This document shows, one piece after another, positions 16,731-27,325 of a stretch of 64,000 bases of DNA. The position numbers and the translations under genes were made by a program. The stretch is from Salinibacter pepae (lineage in GTDB: Bacteria; Bacteroidota; Rhodothermia; Rhodothermales; Salinibacteraceae). The notes below the pieces were generated by a model. It ran no database searches. It was given only the letters and a program-made list of their open reading frames with translations, and was not told the DNA's origin. Location: NCBI RefSeq assembly GCF_947077775.1, contig NZ_CAMTTE010000001.1:1636001-1700000 (forward strand), read 5' to 3'. Each line of letters begins with the position of its first letter. Positions within the stretch are counted from its first letter, which is position 1.

Positions 16731-17456
16731 CTACATGCCGCCGAGCGACTGGGTCGCGCGCCCCAGCACCCCGTCGGTCGTCTGGATGGTTTTCTGCTGG
16801 GCCTCAAACTGGCGCTGGATCTCAATCATGTTGGTCAGCTCGGTCACCGGGTCCACGTTGCTGGTTTCCACCTTGCCCTGCAGCACGACCGGGTTCTCGG
16901 CCGCCTGGGGCTGGGCGTCGCCCGCCGCGAAGGACGCCCCGCTTGTCCGCTCCAGCTGCTCGGGGTTCTCGAACGTCGCGACGCGAAGGGCCCCGACCCG
17001 CTGCTGCCCCGCGGTGATGCGCCCGCCCTTGGAGATGCTGATGTCGCCCCCCTGCTCCACCGGGATCTGGATCGGCCCGCCCTCCCCCATCACCGCGCGC
17101 CCCTCGGGCGTGCGGAGCGTCCCCTGATTGCCCACGACGAAGTGGCCGGCCCGGGTGTAGCGTTCGGCCCCGCCCCCGCGGGGCTGGGTGACGAAGAAGC
17201 CCTCGTCCCCCAGCGCCACGTCGAGCGGGTTGCCGGTCTCTTTGAGACTGCCGCCCGACAGGTCGTTGGCCTGCTCCAGGCGCCGGTCGCTAATCGGCGA
17301 CCCGTCCTTCGTGAGGCGCTCGTTGAGGGCCTCGGTGAAGACGCGGTCCTTCTTGTAGCCGGTGGTGCTGGCGTTGGCGAGGTTGTTCGCCACCTGCTCC
17401 TGCTGGAGTCGCATCTCGCTCATGGCGGCGGCGGCGTTCTGGAACCGGGGAAGCAT
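16731..17456 (-). CDS. flgF: Proximal rod protein FlgF (241 aa)
   Basis: Rod subunit and first gene of the flg cluster in the window. Motifs: QVANNLANASTTGYKKDR, GDEGFFVTQPRGGG, RAGHFVVGNQGTL, and the C-terminal helix TNMIEIQRQFEAQQKTIQT. I chose the start at 17456 (MLPRFQNAAAAM); the frame runs on to 18185, but that upstream part overlaps a gene on the other strand and is not family-like. Next to FlgG it is best called FlgF, although rod paralogues are easily confused. A weak sigma54-like element lies about 55 bp upstream. Confidence 0.9.
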   Translation of the reverse strand: MLPRFQNAAAAMSEMRLQQEQVANNLANASTTGYKKDRVFTEALNERLTKDGSPISDRRLEQANDLSGGSLKETGNPLDVALGDEGFFVTQPRGGGAERYTRAGHFVVGNQGTLRTPEGRAVMGEGGPIQIPVEQGGDISISKGGRITAGQQRVGALRVATFENPEQLERTSGASFAAGDAQPQAAENPVVLQGKVETSNVDPVTELTNMIEIQRQFEAQQKTIQTTDGVLGRATQSLGGM

Positions 17457-17724
17457 GGCAGGGCCGGGGGACGATGAACGGAATGGTCGGTCGGGCCCCA
17501 AAGGCCTTTCAAAGAGCCTACCAGGTTCTAAGGGCGGGACGCGCCCCAGCGGCGAGACGGGGCCCGCCTCTGCTCGGGCACAATTTTCCGACCCGTCACG
17601 GCAGATCCTGCCGTCACCACGCCGCGGTGGCCTCATCCCCCTCCGGCGCCAAAACGAGGGCCGGCGTCCGGCGTACATCGACCAGCGCTCGCCGCATTCT
17701 GTCGCCCCAATCGCCCCGCCCTCC

Positions 17725-18516
17725 ATGACGATGCCTTCGCGGCGCGTTCGACTCGCGCTCCTCTGCGCCCTCGGCCTGCTCCTCGCGCCGCCGGCGCCCG
17801 GGCAGACGGCGCCCGCCGCCCCGAGTCCGGGCGACACGGTCCGCACGTCGATGCCAACCGCCCTCTGGGCGTCCGCCGACGCGGTCGAGCTGACCGCCGG
17901 CCTCCCCGCCGATACGTCCCTGGTCGTCGAGGCGGTGCGGGGCAAGCGGCTGCGCGTGCAGACGGCGTCCGGAACGGGATGGGTGTCCCGGTCGGCCCTG
18001 TCCCCTGTCCCTGGCGTCGTCCGGCGCTCGTCCGCGGGGACCGGCGTTCGTCCGTCGTGGCGCGCCCGCCTCCCCCGGGGCCAGGGGCGCGCCCTCGCCC
18101 TTCCCCGGCTGGCCCTGTTCCCCGGCCGGGACGGCCCGCCGGTCGTGTCCGTGCTCCTCGCCAACCCGTCCCGGCGCACCATCAAATCTGTGGACCTGGG
18201 CCTGGTGCGCTACGACCGGGGCCCCGACTCGACCGCCCAGAACATCCGTCGACGGACCGTGCGGGTGGTCGGCCCGCTGGCGCCCCGGGAGCTGGCCGCC
18301 TACGACGTTCGGCTCCCCAACAAGGCGCGTCACCCCTGCGTGGGCGTCCGGCGGGTGCGGGTGGAGCGGCTCGACGGCACGACGGTTGTCTCACGGCCGC
18401 GCCGCCCGGGCCGCCGCCGTTCTGCACGAAAAGGGACGGCCCGCGGGGGCCTCTCGTACGCAGGCGACGACTGCCTCGCGGAACGAACCCCGGAGGGGGC
18501 GGCGGGCTCGCCGTAG
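17725..18516 (+). CDS. Secreted protein with SH3-like N-terminal domain (263 aa)
   Basis: The function is unknown. A signal peptide (about 1-27, ending APGQ) is followed by a bacterial SH3-type segment at about 45-95, which includes LWASADAVELTAGLP and GTGWVSRSALSPV. Residues 125-220 form a second, FxLYD-like or Ig-like region with VSVLLANPSRRTIKSV and PLAPRELAAYDV. The C-terminal 40 residues are basic and low in complexity. The start ATG at 17725 gives the signal peptide directly; 17731 is an alternative. It is divergent from the flagellar cluster. Confidence 0.75.
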   Translation: MTMPSRRVRLALLCALGLLLAPPAPGQTAPAAPSPGDTVRTSMPTALWASADAVELTAGLPADTSLVVEAVRGKRLRVQTASGTGWVSRSALSPVPGVVRRSSAGTGVRPSWRARLPRGQGRALALPRLALFPGRDGPPVVSVLLANPSRRTIKSVDLGLVRYDRGPDSTAQNIRRRTVRVVGPLAPRELAAYDVRLPNKARHPCVGVRRVRVERLDGTTVVSRPRRPGRRRSARKGTARGGLSYAGDDCLAERTPEGAAGSP

Positions 18517-18679
18517 AATCCCCGGTCCGCCTTGCCTCCAGGATCGCCCCGTCCCTGCGCCGTCCGTGCGTCCGGGGCAACCCTGACGCTGCTGCGTGTC
18601 CTGTATATTTTTCGTCCCGCACGGCTTATGTTGAGGCCCTGCCTTTCCTCCACGCTCGTCTCCCGTCCCTCGCCTCCCC

Positions 18680-21403
18680 ATGCGCACCTGCCTCTTCGCC
18701 CTGCTCGCCGCCCTGTTGGTCGCGCCCCTCTACGGCCAGCCCACGGGCAGCCCCTGGGGCATCGACGATGTTCTCACGCAGCGGTCGCTGACCGGCGTGA
18801 ACGTCGGCCCGGACGGCGACCGCGTGCTGTGGGTCAAGGAAACGCCCGACCCCGAGGCCGACGCGACGCAGTCGGACGTCTACCTGACCTACCGGAACGA
18901 CCCGCACGGCGGCGACGCGACGGCCACGATTCAGCTCACGCGCACCGGCGACAACCGCGCCCCGCGCTGGAGCCCGGACGGGGAGGACATCGCCTTCTTG
19001 TCGTCCCGCGAGACCGAAGGTGAAGAGAGCAGCGGAACGCAGCTCTGGCGGCTCGACCCGCGGGGCGGGGCGCCCGAAGCCATTACCTCGGTCGAGCACG
19101 GGGTGCAGGACGCGCGCTGGCTCGACGACGACCGGCTCCTCTTCACCGCCCGCGAGCCGAGCACGCGCTACGAAAATCACCTGGAGGCGACCGGGGACGA
19201 CGCCGACGTCATTGAGGACACGACGCTCTTCCGGCCGGTGCGCCTCTTCACGGTGCACGTGGAGACGGGCGACGTCACCCGCGTGACGGAGAATGACCAC
19301 CAGATCGGGGCGTTTGCGCCGTCGCCGGACGGCCGGCACATCGTCTACAGCCTCGACGACTCCCCGATCGACGCCGACGCCCGCAACCAGCCGCACCAGT
19401 TTCTCCTCGACCTGGAGACGGGCGCGACCACCGAGATCTTCGACGAGCAGTACTTCGACCCCTCCAATTTCCAGTGGACCGCCGACGGCTCCGGGTTCTA
19501 CGCCACCGACTCGTATTCCTCCGATCCCGAGCACGAGGGCGCCGGCATCACGAAGCTCTACCACTACGACCTGAGTGCGCGCGACTACCGGGAGGTCCCG
19601 CTCGACTGGGGCGACAAGGGCGTCGGCTACGGCGGGTACACCGTGGTAGACGGCGGGGTGCACGTCCAGCTGGCGGACGGCCCGACCTTCGAGCCGCGCT
19701 TCTACCGGAAAACGAGCGACGGGTGGGCGCCGGAGGCCGTCGCCGACGAGCGGCTCCACCACGCCTCCGCGTTTGCCGCGGGGCCGGACGGCGAGACGGT
19801 CGTGTTTAGCCACTCGACCGCCGACACGCCGCCGTCCTACCGCGTGGGCACCTACCGCGACGGTGCCCTCCAGCGCGACGAGACGCTCACGACGCTCAAC
19901 GAGAACCTCGACGACCTGCCCATCCCGCGGGCCGAGGTCATCGAATGGGAAGGCGCCAACGGCGAGACCGTCAACGGCATTCTGCACTACCCGCTCGACT
20001 ACGACCCGGACCGGGCCTACCCCATGATGACCGTCATTCACGGCGGGCCCAGCGGGGTGGACCTCGACGCCTGGAGCCTCGGCTGGACGGTCTACGCGCC
20101 CCTCCTCGCCCAGCGCGGCGCGTTCGTCTTCCGCCCCAACTACCACGGCTCCGGCCACCACGGGCTCGACTTCGTGGAGTCGATCAAAGGCAAATACTAT
20201 GAGCTGGAAGTGCCCGACATCGTCAGCGGCATCGACAGCCTGGCGGCCGCAGGGACGGTGGACAAAGACTCCCTCGGCGTAATGGGCTGGTCCAACGGCG
20301 CGATCCTCACCACGCAGCTCACGATCGAACACCCCGAGCTCTTTCAAGTGGCCGCGCCCGGCGCGGGCGACGTCAACTGGACCTCCGACTACGGCAACTG
20401 CGCGTTCGGCGTGCGCTTCGACCGGTCCTACTTCAAGGGCGCCCCCTGGGCGTACACCGAGCACTACATCCAGAAGAGCCCGCTCTTCGAGATGCCGACG
20501 GTGCAGACGCCCACCCTCATCCACCACGGCACCGAGGACCGGGCCGTGCCCTACGAGCAGGGCTGGGAGTACTACCGCGCCCTCCAGCAGATCGGCAACG
20601 CGCCGGTCCGCTTCCTCAGCTACCCCGGCGAGCCGCACGGGCTGCGGGAGCTCTCGCACCAGCGGCGCAAGGTGGCGGAGGACCTGAAGTGGATCGACAC
20701 GTACCTCTTCGGCGAGACCTCGATGCAGGCGCGCGTGTCGGAGCGGCTGCTGGCCGACGACGCGCCGCTCTCGCTTCTCGAAACCGCCGAGGCGCCCGCC
20801 CGCACCGACGGCCATTACGGCACGCGGGTGAATGGCACTCTCGTCCCCGAAACGGTAACGCTCGGCGACACGCTCACCGCGGGCCGCTTCGAGGTGACGC
20901 GGGCGCAGTTCCAGGCCTTCGACCCGGACTACGACGTGCCGGCCGGGACCGCCACGTACCCTGCGAACGACGTGACCCGGGAACGGGCGGAGGCCTACGT
21001 CGAGTGGCTGCGCGGGCAGACCGGCCGCGACTACCGCCTGCCCACCGCGGACGAGCTGGCGGCCCTAAAGGCGGCCCGCGCGGGACCGTCCGAGAACACG
21101 CCTGCGTACTGGGCGGGCTTCTCCCCCAACCCGGACGAGTACCGCGCCCTGCGGCACCGCCTGGTGCAGCCCCCCACCGACGCGCTCCTGATGCCCGTGG
21201 GCAGCCGCCCGGCCGGCCACGGCCCGAACGGGGGCGGGCCTCTCGTCTACGACGTAGACGGCAACGTGGCCGAGTGGGCCCGTACCGGCGGCGGCCACCA
21301 GCCCAAAAACGCCTCGGCACTCACCCTGAAGGACCCGAGGGCCGAGACCGCACCGGACGTCCCGCGCCGCGTGACGGGCCTGCGCGTCGTGCTCGACCGG
21401 TAG
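18680..21403 (+). CDS. Secreted S9-family prolyl oligopeptidase fused to a formylglycine-enzyme-like domain (907 aa)
   Basis: Signal peptide 1-20, then WD40-like/beta-propeller repeats (about 30-410) with WSPDGEDIAFLSS and SPDGRHIVYS, then the S9 alpha/beta hydrolase domain (about 430-680). The catalytic triad is visible: Ser538 in GWSNGA, Asp620 in TEDRAVP and His653 in GEPHGL. Residues about 725-905 are an added domain of the SUMF1/FGE-sulfatase type (GRFEVTRAQFQAF, YRLPTADE, VDGNVAEWA). That domain has no cysteine, so it cannot act as a formylglycine-generating oxidase; a binding role is more likely. Peptide substrates are expected in the periplasm or outside the cell. Confidence 0.92.
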   Translation: MRTCLFALLAALLVAPLYGQPTGSPWGIDDVLTQRSLTGVNVGPDGDRVLWVKETPDPEADATQSDVYLTYRNDPHGGDATATIQLTRTGDNRAPRWSPDGEDIAFLSSRETEGEESSGTQLWRLDPRGGAPEAITSVEHGVQDARWLDDDRLLFTAREPSTRYENHLEATGDDADVIEDTTLFRPVRLFTVHVETGDVTRVTENDHQIGAFAPSPDGRHIVYSLDDSPIDADARNQPHQFLLDLETGATTEIFDEQYFDPSNFQWTADGSGFYATDSYSSDPEHEGAGITKLYHYDLSARDYREVPLDWGDKGVGYGGYTVVDGGVHVQLADGPTFEPRFYRKTSDGWAPEAVADERLHHASAFAAGPDGETVVFSHSTADTPPSYRVGTYRDGALQRDETLTTLNENLDDLPIPRAEVIEWEGANGETVNGILHYPLDYDPDRAYPMMTVIHGGPSGVDLDAWSLGWTVYAPLLAQRGAFVFRPNYHGSGHHGLDFVESIKGKYYELEVPDIVSGIDSLAAAGTVDKDSLGVMGWSNGAILTTQLTIEHPELFQVAAPGAGDVNWTSDYGNCAFGVRFDRSYFKGAPWAYTEHYIQKSPLFEMPTVQTPTLIHHGTEDRAVPYEQGWEYYRALQQIGNAPVRFLSYPGEPHGLRELSHQRRKVAEDLKWIDTYLFGETSMQARVSERLLADDAPLSLLETAEAPARTDGHYGTRVNGTLVPETVTLGDTLTAGRFEVTRAQFQAFDPDYDVPAGTATYPANDVTRERAEAYVEWLRGQTGRDYRLPTADELAALKAARAGPSENTPAYWAGFSPNPDEYRALRHRLVQPPTDALLMPVGSRPAGHGPNGGGPLVYDVDGNVAEWARTGGGHQPKNASALTLKDPRAETAPDVPRRVTGLRVVLDR

Positions 21404-21599
21404 CTTCGCCCCTCTCCTGAACCGAACAGGCCGTGCCCCTCGCGTCACGGCATCTTCAACCGGTCGTCGGCCGGAGCCGGGATCCTTTCCGGCCTGTGCG
21501 GGTGTGATATATGTCTTTTATGACAAAGTGGCAGGCCGGGTGGTGCGCGGCCTGCCGGCCGCCCCGCGTCGCTGTTTCGTGCTGGATCCCCCCGACTCT

Positions 21600-23021
<1,422 letters not shown>

Positions 23022-23084
23022 GGATGGGGGCCGCGGGGACCTTGGCACGCGGGGACGCGGAGTTTTTCTGCACTACGCTCTGCC

Positions 23085-23465
23085 ATGGCAAATATTCGGA
23101 GCTTTCGGGATCTCGAGGTGTACGAGGCCGCAATGAACGGGGCAATGGAGATCTTTGAAATCACGAAGGAGTTTCCCAAGGCAGAGACCTACTCGATGGT
23201 CGATCAGATGCGCCGGTCTTCCCGATCAGTTTGTGCAAACATTGCCGAGGCGTGGCGTCGGCGCCGCTCCGTCGATTACTTCCGGTCGAAGCTGGGGGAC
23301 GCCGAAAGCGAGGCCGCAGAGACCCGTGTTTGGATCGAGTTTGCGTATCGGTGTGAGTATTTGACAGCGGACGTGGTGCAGGATCTGGACCGTCAGTATG
23401 ATCAAATTGTCGGGCAACTGGTTCACATGATCGCGAACGCCAAGGATTGGAAGATCCGTGAGTAG
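23085..23465 (+). CDS. Four-helix-bundle protein of the 23S rRNA intervening-sequence family (126 aa)
   Basis: The sequence SFRDLEVYEAAMNGAMEIF, QMRRSSRSVCANIAEAW and the LGDAESEAAETRVWIEFA block are the signature of the 23S-IVS (S23/IVP) four-helix-bundle family. The function is not firmly known. Members sit in 23S rRNA inserts or loose in genomes. Here the gene lies outside rRNA, between the AAA+ regulator and lptE. It is clearly lower in GC than its neighbours. Its stop overlaps the possible lptE start. These points suggest an insertion. Confidence 0.9.
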   Translation: MANIRSFRDLEVYEAAMNGAMEIFEITKEFPKAETYSMVDQMRRSSRSVCANIAEAWRRRRSVDYFRSKLGDAESEAAETRVWIEFAYRCEYLTADVVQDLDRQYDQIVGQLVHMIANAKDWKIRE

Positions 23466-24102
23466 TCCGCGCAGCTTCACCACCTGCCAAACATCACGCA
23501 CCCTCTCCGTGTCTCCCTCCCCCCGCGTCTCCTCCTTTCCTTTTCTGCGTCCTCGCCCCCCCGCGTCTCCGCGCCTCCCCGGCACGACGGTCCGGCGCCT
23601 CCTGTGCGTCCTGTTTCTTCTCATCGGAACAAGCGTCCTCTCCGGCTGCACCGTCTACAGCTTCAGCGGGGCCAGCATTCCGTCCAACCTCGAAACCATC
23701 TCGGTGCCGATCGCCCCGAACAACACCTCCAGCCCCGTCAACCGGCTTGGCGCCGACCTGACGGACCTCCTCACCGACCGCTTCGTCGACCGCACGCGCC
23801 TCTCCCTGACGACCGACGATGCGGGCGCAGACGCCCTGCTCCGGGCCCGCATCCAGCGCTACACGAACGAGCCCACCGGCGTCAGTGGCGACGAGCGCGC
23901 CACGACGAACCAGGTCACCATCCGGGTGCAGGTGCGCTACGTCGACCAGACGAAGGACGAGGAGCTCCTAAATCAGACGTTCAGCGGCGCCGCCAACTAC
24001 AACCCCATCGAGGCGGGCCTCGATGGGGAGCGGCAGGCCGCCCAGAACGCGCTCGAAAACGTGGCCGACGACATCTTTAGCACGGCGACCTCAAACTGGT
24101 AG
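23458..24102 (+). CDS. lptE: LptE-like outer-membrane LPS-assembly lipoprotein (214 aa or shorter)
   Basis: Predicted plug of the LptDE translocon, which inserts lipopolysaccharide into the outer membrane. A hydrophobic leader ends in the lipobox LSGC, followed by TVYSFSGASIPSNLETISVP, which is typical of Bacteroidota LptE. The C-terminal half has the QVTIRVQVRYVDQ strand. The start is uncertain. No ATG exists in frame. GTG at 23458 gives 214 aa and an unusually long Pro/Ser-rich leader; GTG at 23509 gives 197 aa. The leader DNA is repetitive (CCCCGCGTCTCC units), so the original start may have been lost when the upstream gene was inserted. Confidence 0.82.
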   Translation: MSSPRSFTTCQTSRTLSVSPSPRVSSFPFLRPRPPASPRLPGTTVRRLLCVLFLLIGTSVLSGCTVYSFSGASIPSNLETISVPIAPNNTSSPVNRLGADLTDLLTDRFVDRTRLSLTTDDAGADALLRARIQRYTNEPTGVSGDERATTNQVTIRVQVRYVDQTKDEELLNQTFSGAANYNPIEAGLDGERQAAQNALENVADDIFSTATSNW

Positions 24103-24106
24103 GCCG

Positions 24107-25192
24107 CTATTCGTCGTCGAAGAGCCCTGGGATCTCGACCCGGCGGACCCCGTCGGCGTCCCCGACGATCATCTGGCCGGAGCCCCGCATCTGCGCCCCG
24201 CCGAACGCCCCGTCCGTTCGCAGCGCGTAGAACCGGACGCCGAAGTTCGGTTCGCCTTGGGCGTTGAGGAGCCGGGGCACCTGGGTGTTCTCCGCGATGC
24301 GACGACAGGCAAACAGACACGCCTCCTCGGGCGTGTCGCCGTCCCGCATCCGCTCCACGATGAGGTAGCTCGACAGGTTTTTGAGATTGGCCTCCCCGCG
24401 GCCGGTGGAGCCCGCCGCCCCCACGTCGTTGTCGGCGTAAAGGCCCGCCCCCACGACCGACGTGTCCGCCACCCGGCCCGGAATCTTGTAGAACAGGCCG
24501 CTGGTGGTCGTGACGGAGCCGACGTTGCCGTTGGGGGCGAGGGCCGAGCAGTGGATGGTGCCGTAGTGGCGCTGCACCTCGCGCACCTTGGCCCCCAGCG
24601 CCGGGTCCTTGAGGCTGTCGGGCGGCAGGTAGTTGTCCTCCTGCGACAGGGTTTCCTTCCACTCCACCCAGATCCGGCGGGCCCGATCGGTGAGGAGGTC
24701 CTGCGTCTCGAATCCATGCATCTTGGCAAACTCTTTCGCGCCTTTTCCCACCAGACGGACGTGGTCGGTCCGCTCCATGACCAGGCGCGCCACCTGCGAG
24801 GGGACCGGGATGTCCTCCAGCACCGCCACCGCCCCCGCCCGGTGCGTCTTGCCCTCCACCACGCCCGCCTCCAGCTGCACGGTGCCGTCGGCGTTGGGGA
24901 TGCCGCCGTACCCCACCGTGATGTCGTCGGGGTCGCGCTCGACGATGCTGACGCCCTCGATCACGGCGTCCAGCGCCTCCCCCGCGTCGGCCATCACGGC
25001 CAGGGCCCGCTCGGCGGCCGGCGCGCCGTTGTCGCTCGCGACCACCAGCGGCCCGCCGTCGGCCCCGGCGTCGAACAACGGCGGGGCTCCCGAGGCGGCC
25101 CGGGGCAGGGCGGCCGCCCCGGCGCCGGCAAGGGCCGCCTGCTTCAGAAAGGTGCGACGGGACGAGGACGGAGAGGCGGCGGCGTCGGACAT
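24107..25192 (-). CDS. Tat-exported N4-glycosylasparaginase / asparaginase-family Ntn-hydrolase (361 aa)
   Basis: The N-terminus SSSRRTFLKQAALAGAGA is a twin-arginine signal. The mature protein is a type-2 asparaginase/aspartylglucosaminidase precursor. The self-cleavage nucleophile is Thr212 in HYGTIHC, followed by the VGSVTTTSG substrate-binding block and GEANLKNLSSYLIVERM. Such enzymes autocleave into alpha and beta chains and hydrolyse N4-glycosyl-asparagine or isoaspartyl bonds. I chose the start at 25192 so that the Tat motif is near the N-terminus. The next minus-strand gene starts 101 bp away. Glycosylasparaginase is the best guess; plain L-asparaginase or isoaspartyl peptidase are alternatives. 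Confidence 0.88.
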   Translation of the reverse strand: MSDAAASPSSSRRTFLKQAALAGAGAAALPRAASGAPPLFDAGADGGPLVVASDNGAPAAERALAVMADAGEALDAVIEGVSIVERDPDDITVGYGGIPNADGTVQLEAGVVEGKTHRAGAVAVLEDIPVPSQVARLVMERTDHVRLVGKGAKEFAKMHGFETQDLLTDRARRIWVEWKETLSQEDNYLPPDSLKDPALGAKVREVQRHYGTIHCSALAPNGNVGSVTTTSGLFYKIPGRVADTSVVGAGLYADNDVGAAGSTGRGEANLKNLSSYLIVERMRDGDTPEEACLFACRRIAENTQVPRLLNAQGEPNFGVRFYALRTDGAFGGAQMRGSGQMIVGDADGVRRVEIPGLFDDE

Positions 25193-25293
25193 GCGTTCTC
25201 GGATGTGCCAATGCGGGGAGGGCGATGCGTCCGTGGAACGTAACAAGGAACGTTGAAAAGCAAAACCGTCCGCCCCGCGGCGGCCGGGGCCAC

Positions 25294-26349
25294 TCAGTAC
25301 ATCGCCGACGAGCGGGCGTCGTGGCGCCGGGCGTACGCCACCATCGCCGGGGCGTAGTCCGGGAGAAAGGGACAGGCGATCCCCGTTCCGTCGAGGGCCG
25401 CCCGCGTGTTTGACGCGTCGTAGTGAGACGGGTGGTCGAAGTAATCGATGAGCTCCGGCGCAAGGCCGAGTGCCTGCCCCACGCCCGTCTTCATCATTGC
25501 CCGGGCCAGGGCGGGGGGCACCGGCACGTACGCCACCCGCTTGTCCAGCAGGTCGGCGAGCAGCTCCATGATGGCCTGCGCCGTGAGCGGCCGCGGGTCG
25601 GTGAGGTGAAAGACCGTGCCGGCGTGCCCCCCCGTCCCCAAAAGGTGCCCCATCGCGTCGACCACGAAGTCGACCGGCACCAGGTTCACCGGCTCGGTCC
25701 CCGAGCCTATGCGGGTCATGGGCGTGTACCGCGGCAGCCTGCGCAGCGCGTTCAGCACGAAGTACACGCCGTCGAACTTGTCCGTCTCGCCCGTCTCGGA
25801 GTCGCCCACCACGATGCCCGGGCGGAAGACAAGGGTCGGGATCGCGTCCATGCGGTCCTGCACTAGGACCTCAGCGTGGTACTTCGTCTCCTCGTAGAAA
25901 TTCTTGAACCCGGCCTCGTGGACCAGTTCATCCTCGCGGATCGTGCCGGTGCGCCCGCCCGACACGTAGGCGGAGCTGACGTAGCCGAAGCGCTCCAGGT
26001 TGGGGCTCTGCGCGAGCAGGTCGAGCACGTGCCGCGTGCCCTCCACGTTGACCTGCCAGCCCACCTCCCGGGGAATGGTGAGGTCGTACACGGCGGCGAG
26101 GTGCACCGCCCGCGTGATCCGGTCGGCCACCGCGTCGTAGTGCGCCCCGAGGCCGAGATCCGGTTCGGTGATGTCGCCGGGCAGCACCGTGGCCCGGTCG
26201 GCCAGGCCCCCGTCGGCGAGCAGCGTGTGCGTGCGGTCCTCAAACTTCGGCTGGACGAGCAGCAGAAACGATCGCTCGGGGGCGGCCGCGGCGAGGCGCC
26301 GCAGAAGGCGGGTGCCGAGGAAGCCGGGGACACCGGTGAGGAAGGTCAT
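25294..26349 (-). CDS. NAD(P)-dependent epimerase/reductase of the extended SDR type (351 aa)
   Basis: The N-terminal Rossmann motif reads TGVPGFLGTRLLRRL. It is followed by DITEPDLGLG, the active-site YEETKYHAE (Tyr and Lys of the SDR pair) and a male-sterility/thioester-reductase-like FRPGIVVGDS block. The substrate is unknown. Related proteins act on nucleotide sugars, flavonoid-like compounds or fatty-acyl groups. I chose the start at 26349 (MTFLTG); the open frame to 26616 is not family-like. Its upstream region carries the accessory patch described below. Confidence 0.87.
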   Translation of the reverse strand: MTFLTGVPGFLGTRLLRRLAAAAPERSFLLLVQPKFEDRTHTLLADGGLADRATVLPGDITEPDLGLGAHYDAVADRITRAVHLAAVYDLTIPREVGWQVNVEGTRHVLDLLAQSPNLERFGYVSSAYVSGGRTGTIREDELVHEAGFKNFYEETKYHAEVLVQDRMDAIPTLVFRPGIVVGDSETGETDKFDGVYFVLNALRRLPRYTPMTRIGSGTEPVNLVPVDFVVDAMGHLLGTGGHAGTVFHLTDPRPLTAQAIMELLADLLDKRVAYVPVPPALARAMMKTGVGQALGLAPELIDYFDHPSHYDASNTRAALDGTGIACPFLPDYAPAMVAYARRHDARSSAMY

Positions 26350-26616
26350 GCGGGAAAGACCGGAAGATGGACATGCCACGAATGACGTCCGGAAGGCCCG
26401 TCTCGGCGGCAGACGACGGGCCGCGGCGACGAGGCCGCACTCCGCGTCGGACCTCCCGGACTGTGAATTACGCCGACCGCCGGGCGAGGTGCCGCCGTAC
26501 ATCTCTGGATTCCCTTCCCTCTTCCTCTTTTTCCGCAGGTCCAAATGCAAAACCGATACGGTCTGCACCGTGTCCAAATGACACCAAGTAGACACGCAAA
26601 AGACCCTTCCCAACAA
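26350..26616. other. Intergenic leader between the SDR gene and the inverted-repeat element
   Basis: No gene is supported here. The sequence becomes AT-richer toward 26600 than the flanking genes, consistent with an accessory boundary. It probably contains the SDR promoter, but I cannot place boxes with confidence. Confidence 0.4.
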
Positions 26617-26797
26617 GTCATTCCGAGCGCAGCGAAGCGAAGTCGAGACACGAGCGAAGCGACTGATGAAATCAATCTCTTCGAAGATCAGCAGAAGCGA
26701 CCTTCGGGCCGGTATATGCCCAAATCAGCGTTCGCGCTGGACCCAGCAAGATTCGTCGACTCGCTTTTCCCTCCGGTCGTCGGTCGCTCGGAATGAC
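26617..26797. mobile_element. MITE-like 181-bp element with perfect 13-bp terminal inverted repeats
   Basis: The left end reads GTCATTCCGAGCG (26617-26629), and the right end (26785-26797) is its exact reverse complement. Inside is an AGCGAAGCGAAGTCG-type repetitive start and no credible coding sequence. Size, perfect ends and lack of a transposase fit a non-autonomous miniature element. I do not see a clear target-site duplication. It lies just upstream of a decayed toxin-antitoxin locus. Confidence 0.65.
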
Positions 26798-26943
26798 CCT
26801 CGAATAAACGTATTTCTGCGTGTTTACATAGATGTTGATGTTTTTGAACCTGGCCGCCGAGTTGAATTCGGGTCTACGGATCCCTGTCTCCGACAACACA
26901 GCAGTCCGCCCCGCCGAAGACGGAGGACGACTGGGTACGCCGG

Positions 26944-27325
26944 GTGGCGAACTGGGACGATGCCACCGCGAACGTCAAGATCCGACAGGGTATTTCTGTT
27001 GCCCTCGTGGTGCGCCTCCAGGAGCTTCTGGGCCTCACCGGCGCGCAGGCGGCACGCCTCATCGGTCGGTCCCGGAGCACGTACTCCCGCCACCGAAATC
27101 AGGACAAGGAGCTCGGCGTGCCCGAAGCGGAGCGGGCCGTACGCTACACCCGCCTCCTGGCCCTGGCCGCCGAAACGTTGCAGTCTCGAGGATGCCGCGG
27201 CGTGGATGCAGGAACCGAACCGGGCGCTGGACGACGACACGCCGATGGACATGGCCGAGACCGATCCGGGGGCCACCATGGGGCGAGACCTCCTGCTCGG
27301 CGTGCAGCACGGATTTGTGCTGTAG
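26944..27325 (+). pseudogene. Xre/MbcA/ParS-type antitoxin gene (DUF2384), frameshifted
   Basis: The first frame gives an N-terminal DNA-binding part: [35 protein letters not shown], then LLALAAETL. At about 27180 it shifts. The toxin-binding C-terminus ([21 protein letters not shown], then a [14 protein letters not shown] end) continues in another frame to the stop at 27325. NRAL plus the small-residue-rich ending is the DUF2384 signature. A single-base indel joins the two. The start is unclear: GTG at 26944, or a rarer codon a little upstream. It pairs with the RES remnant downstream. Confidence 0.8.
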
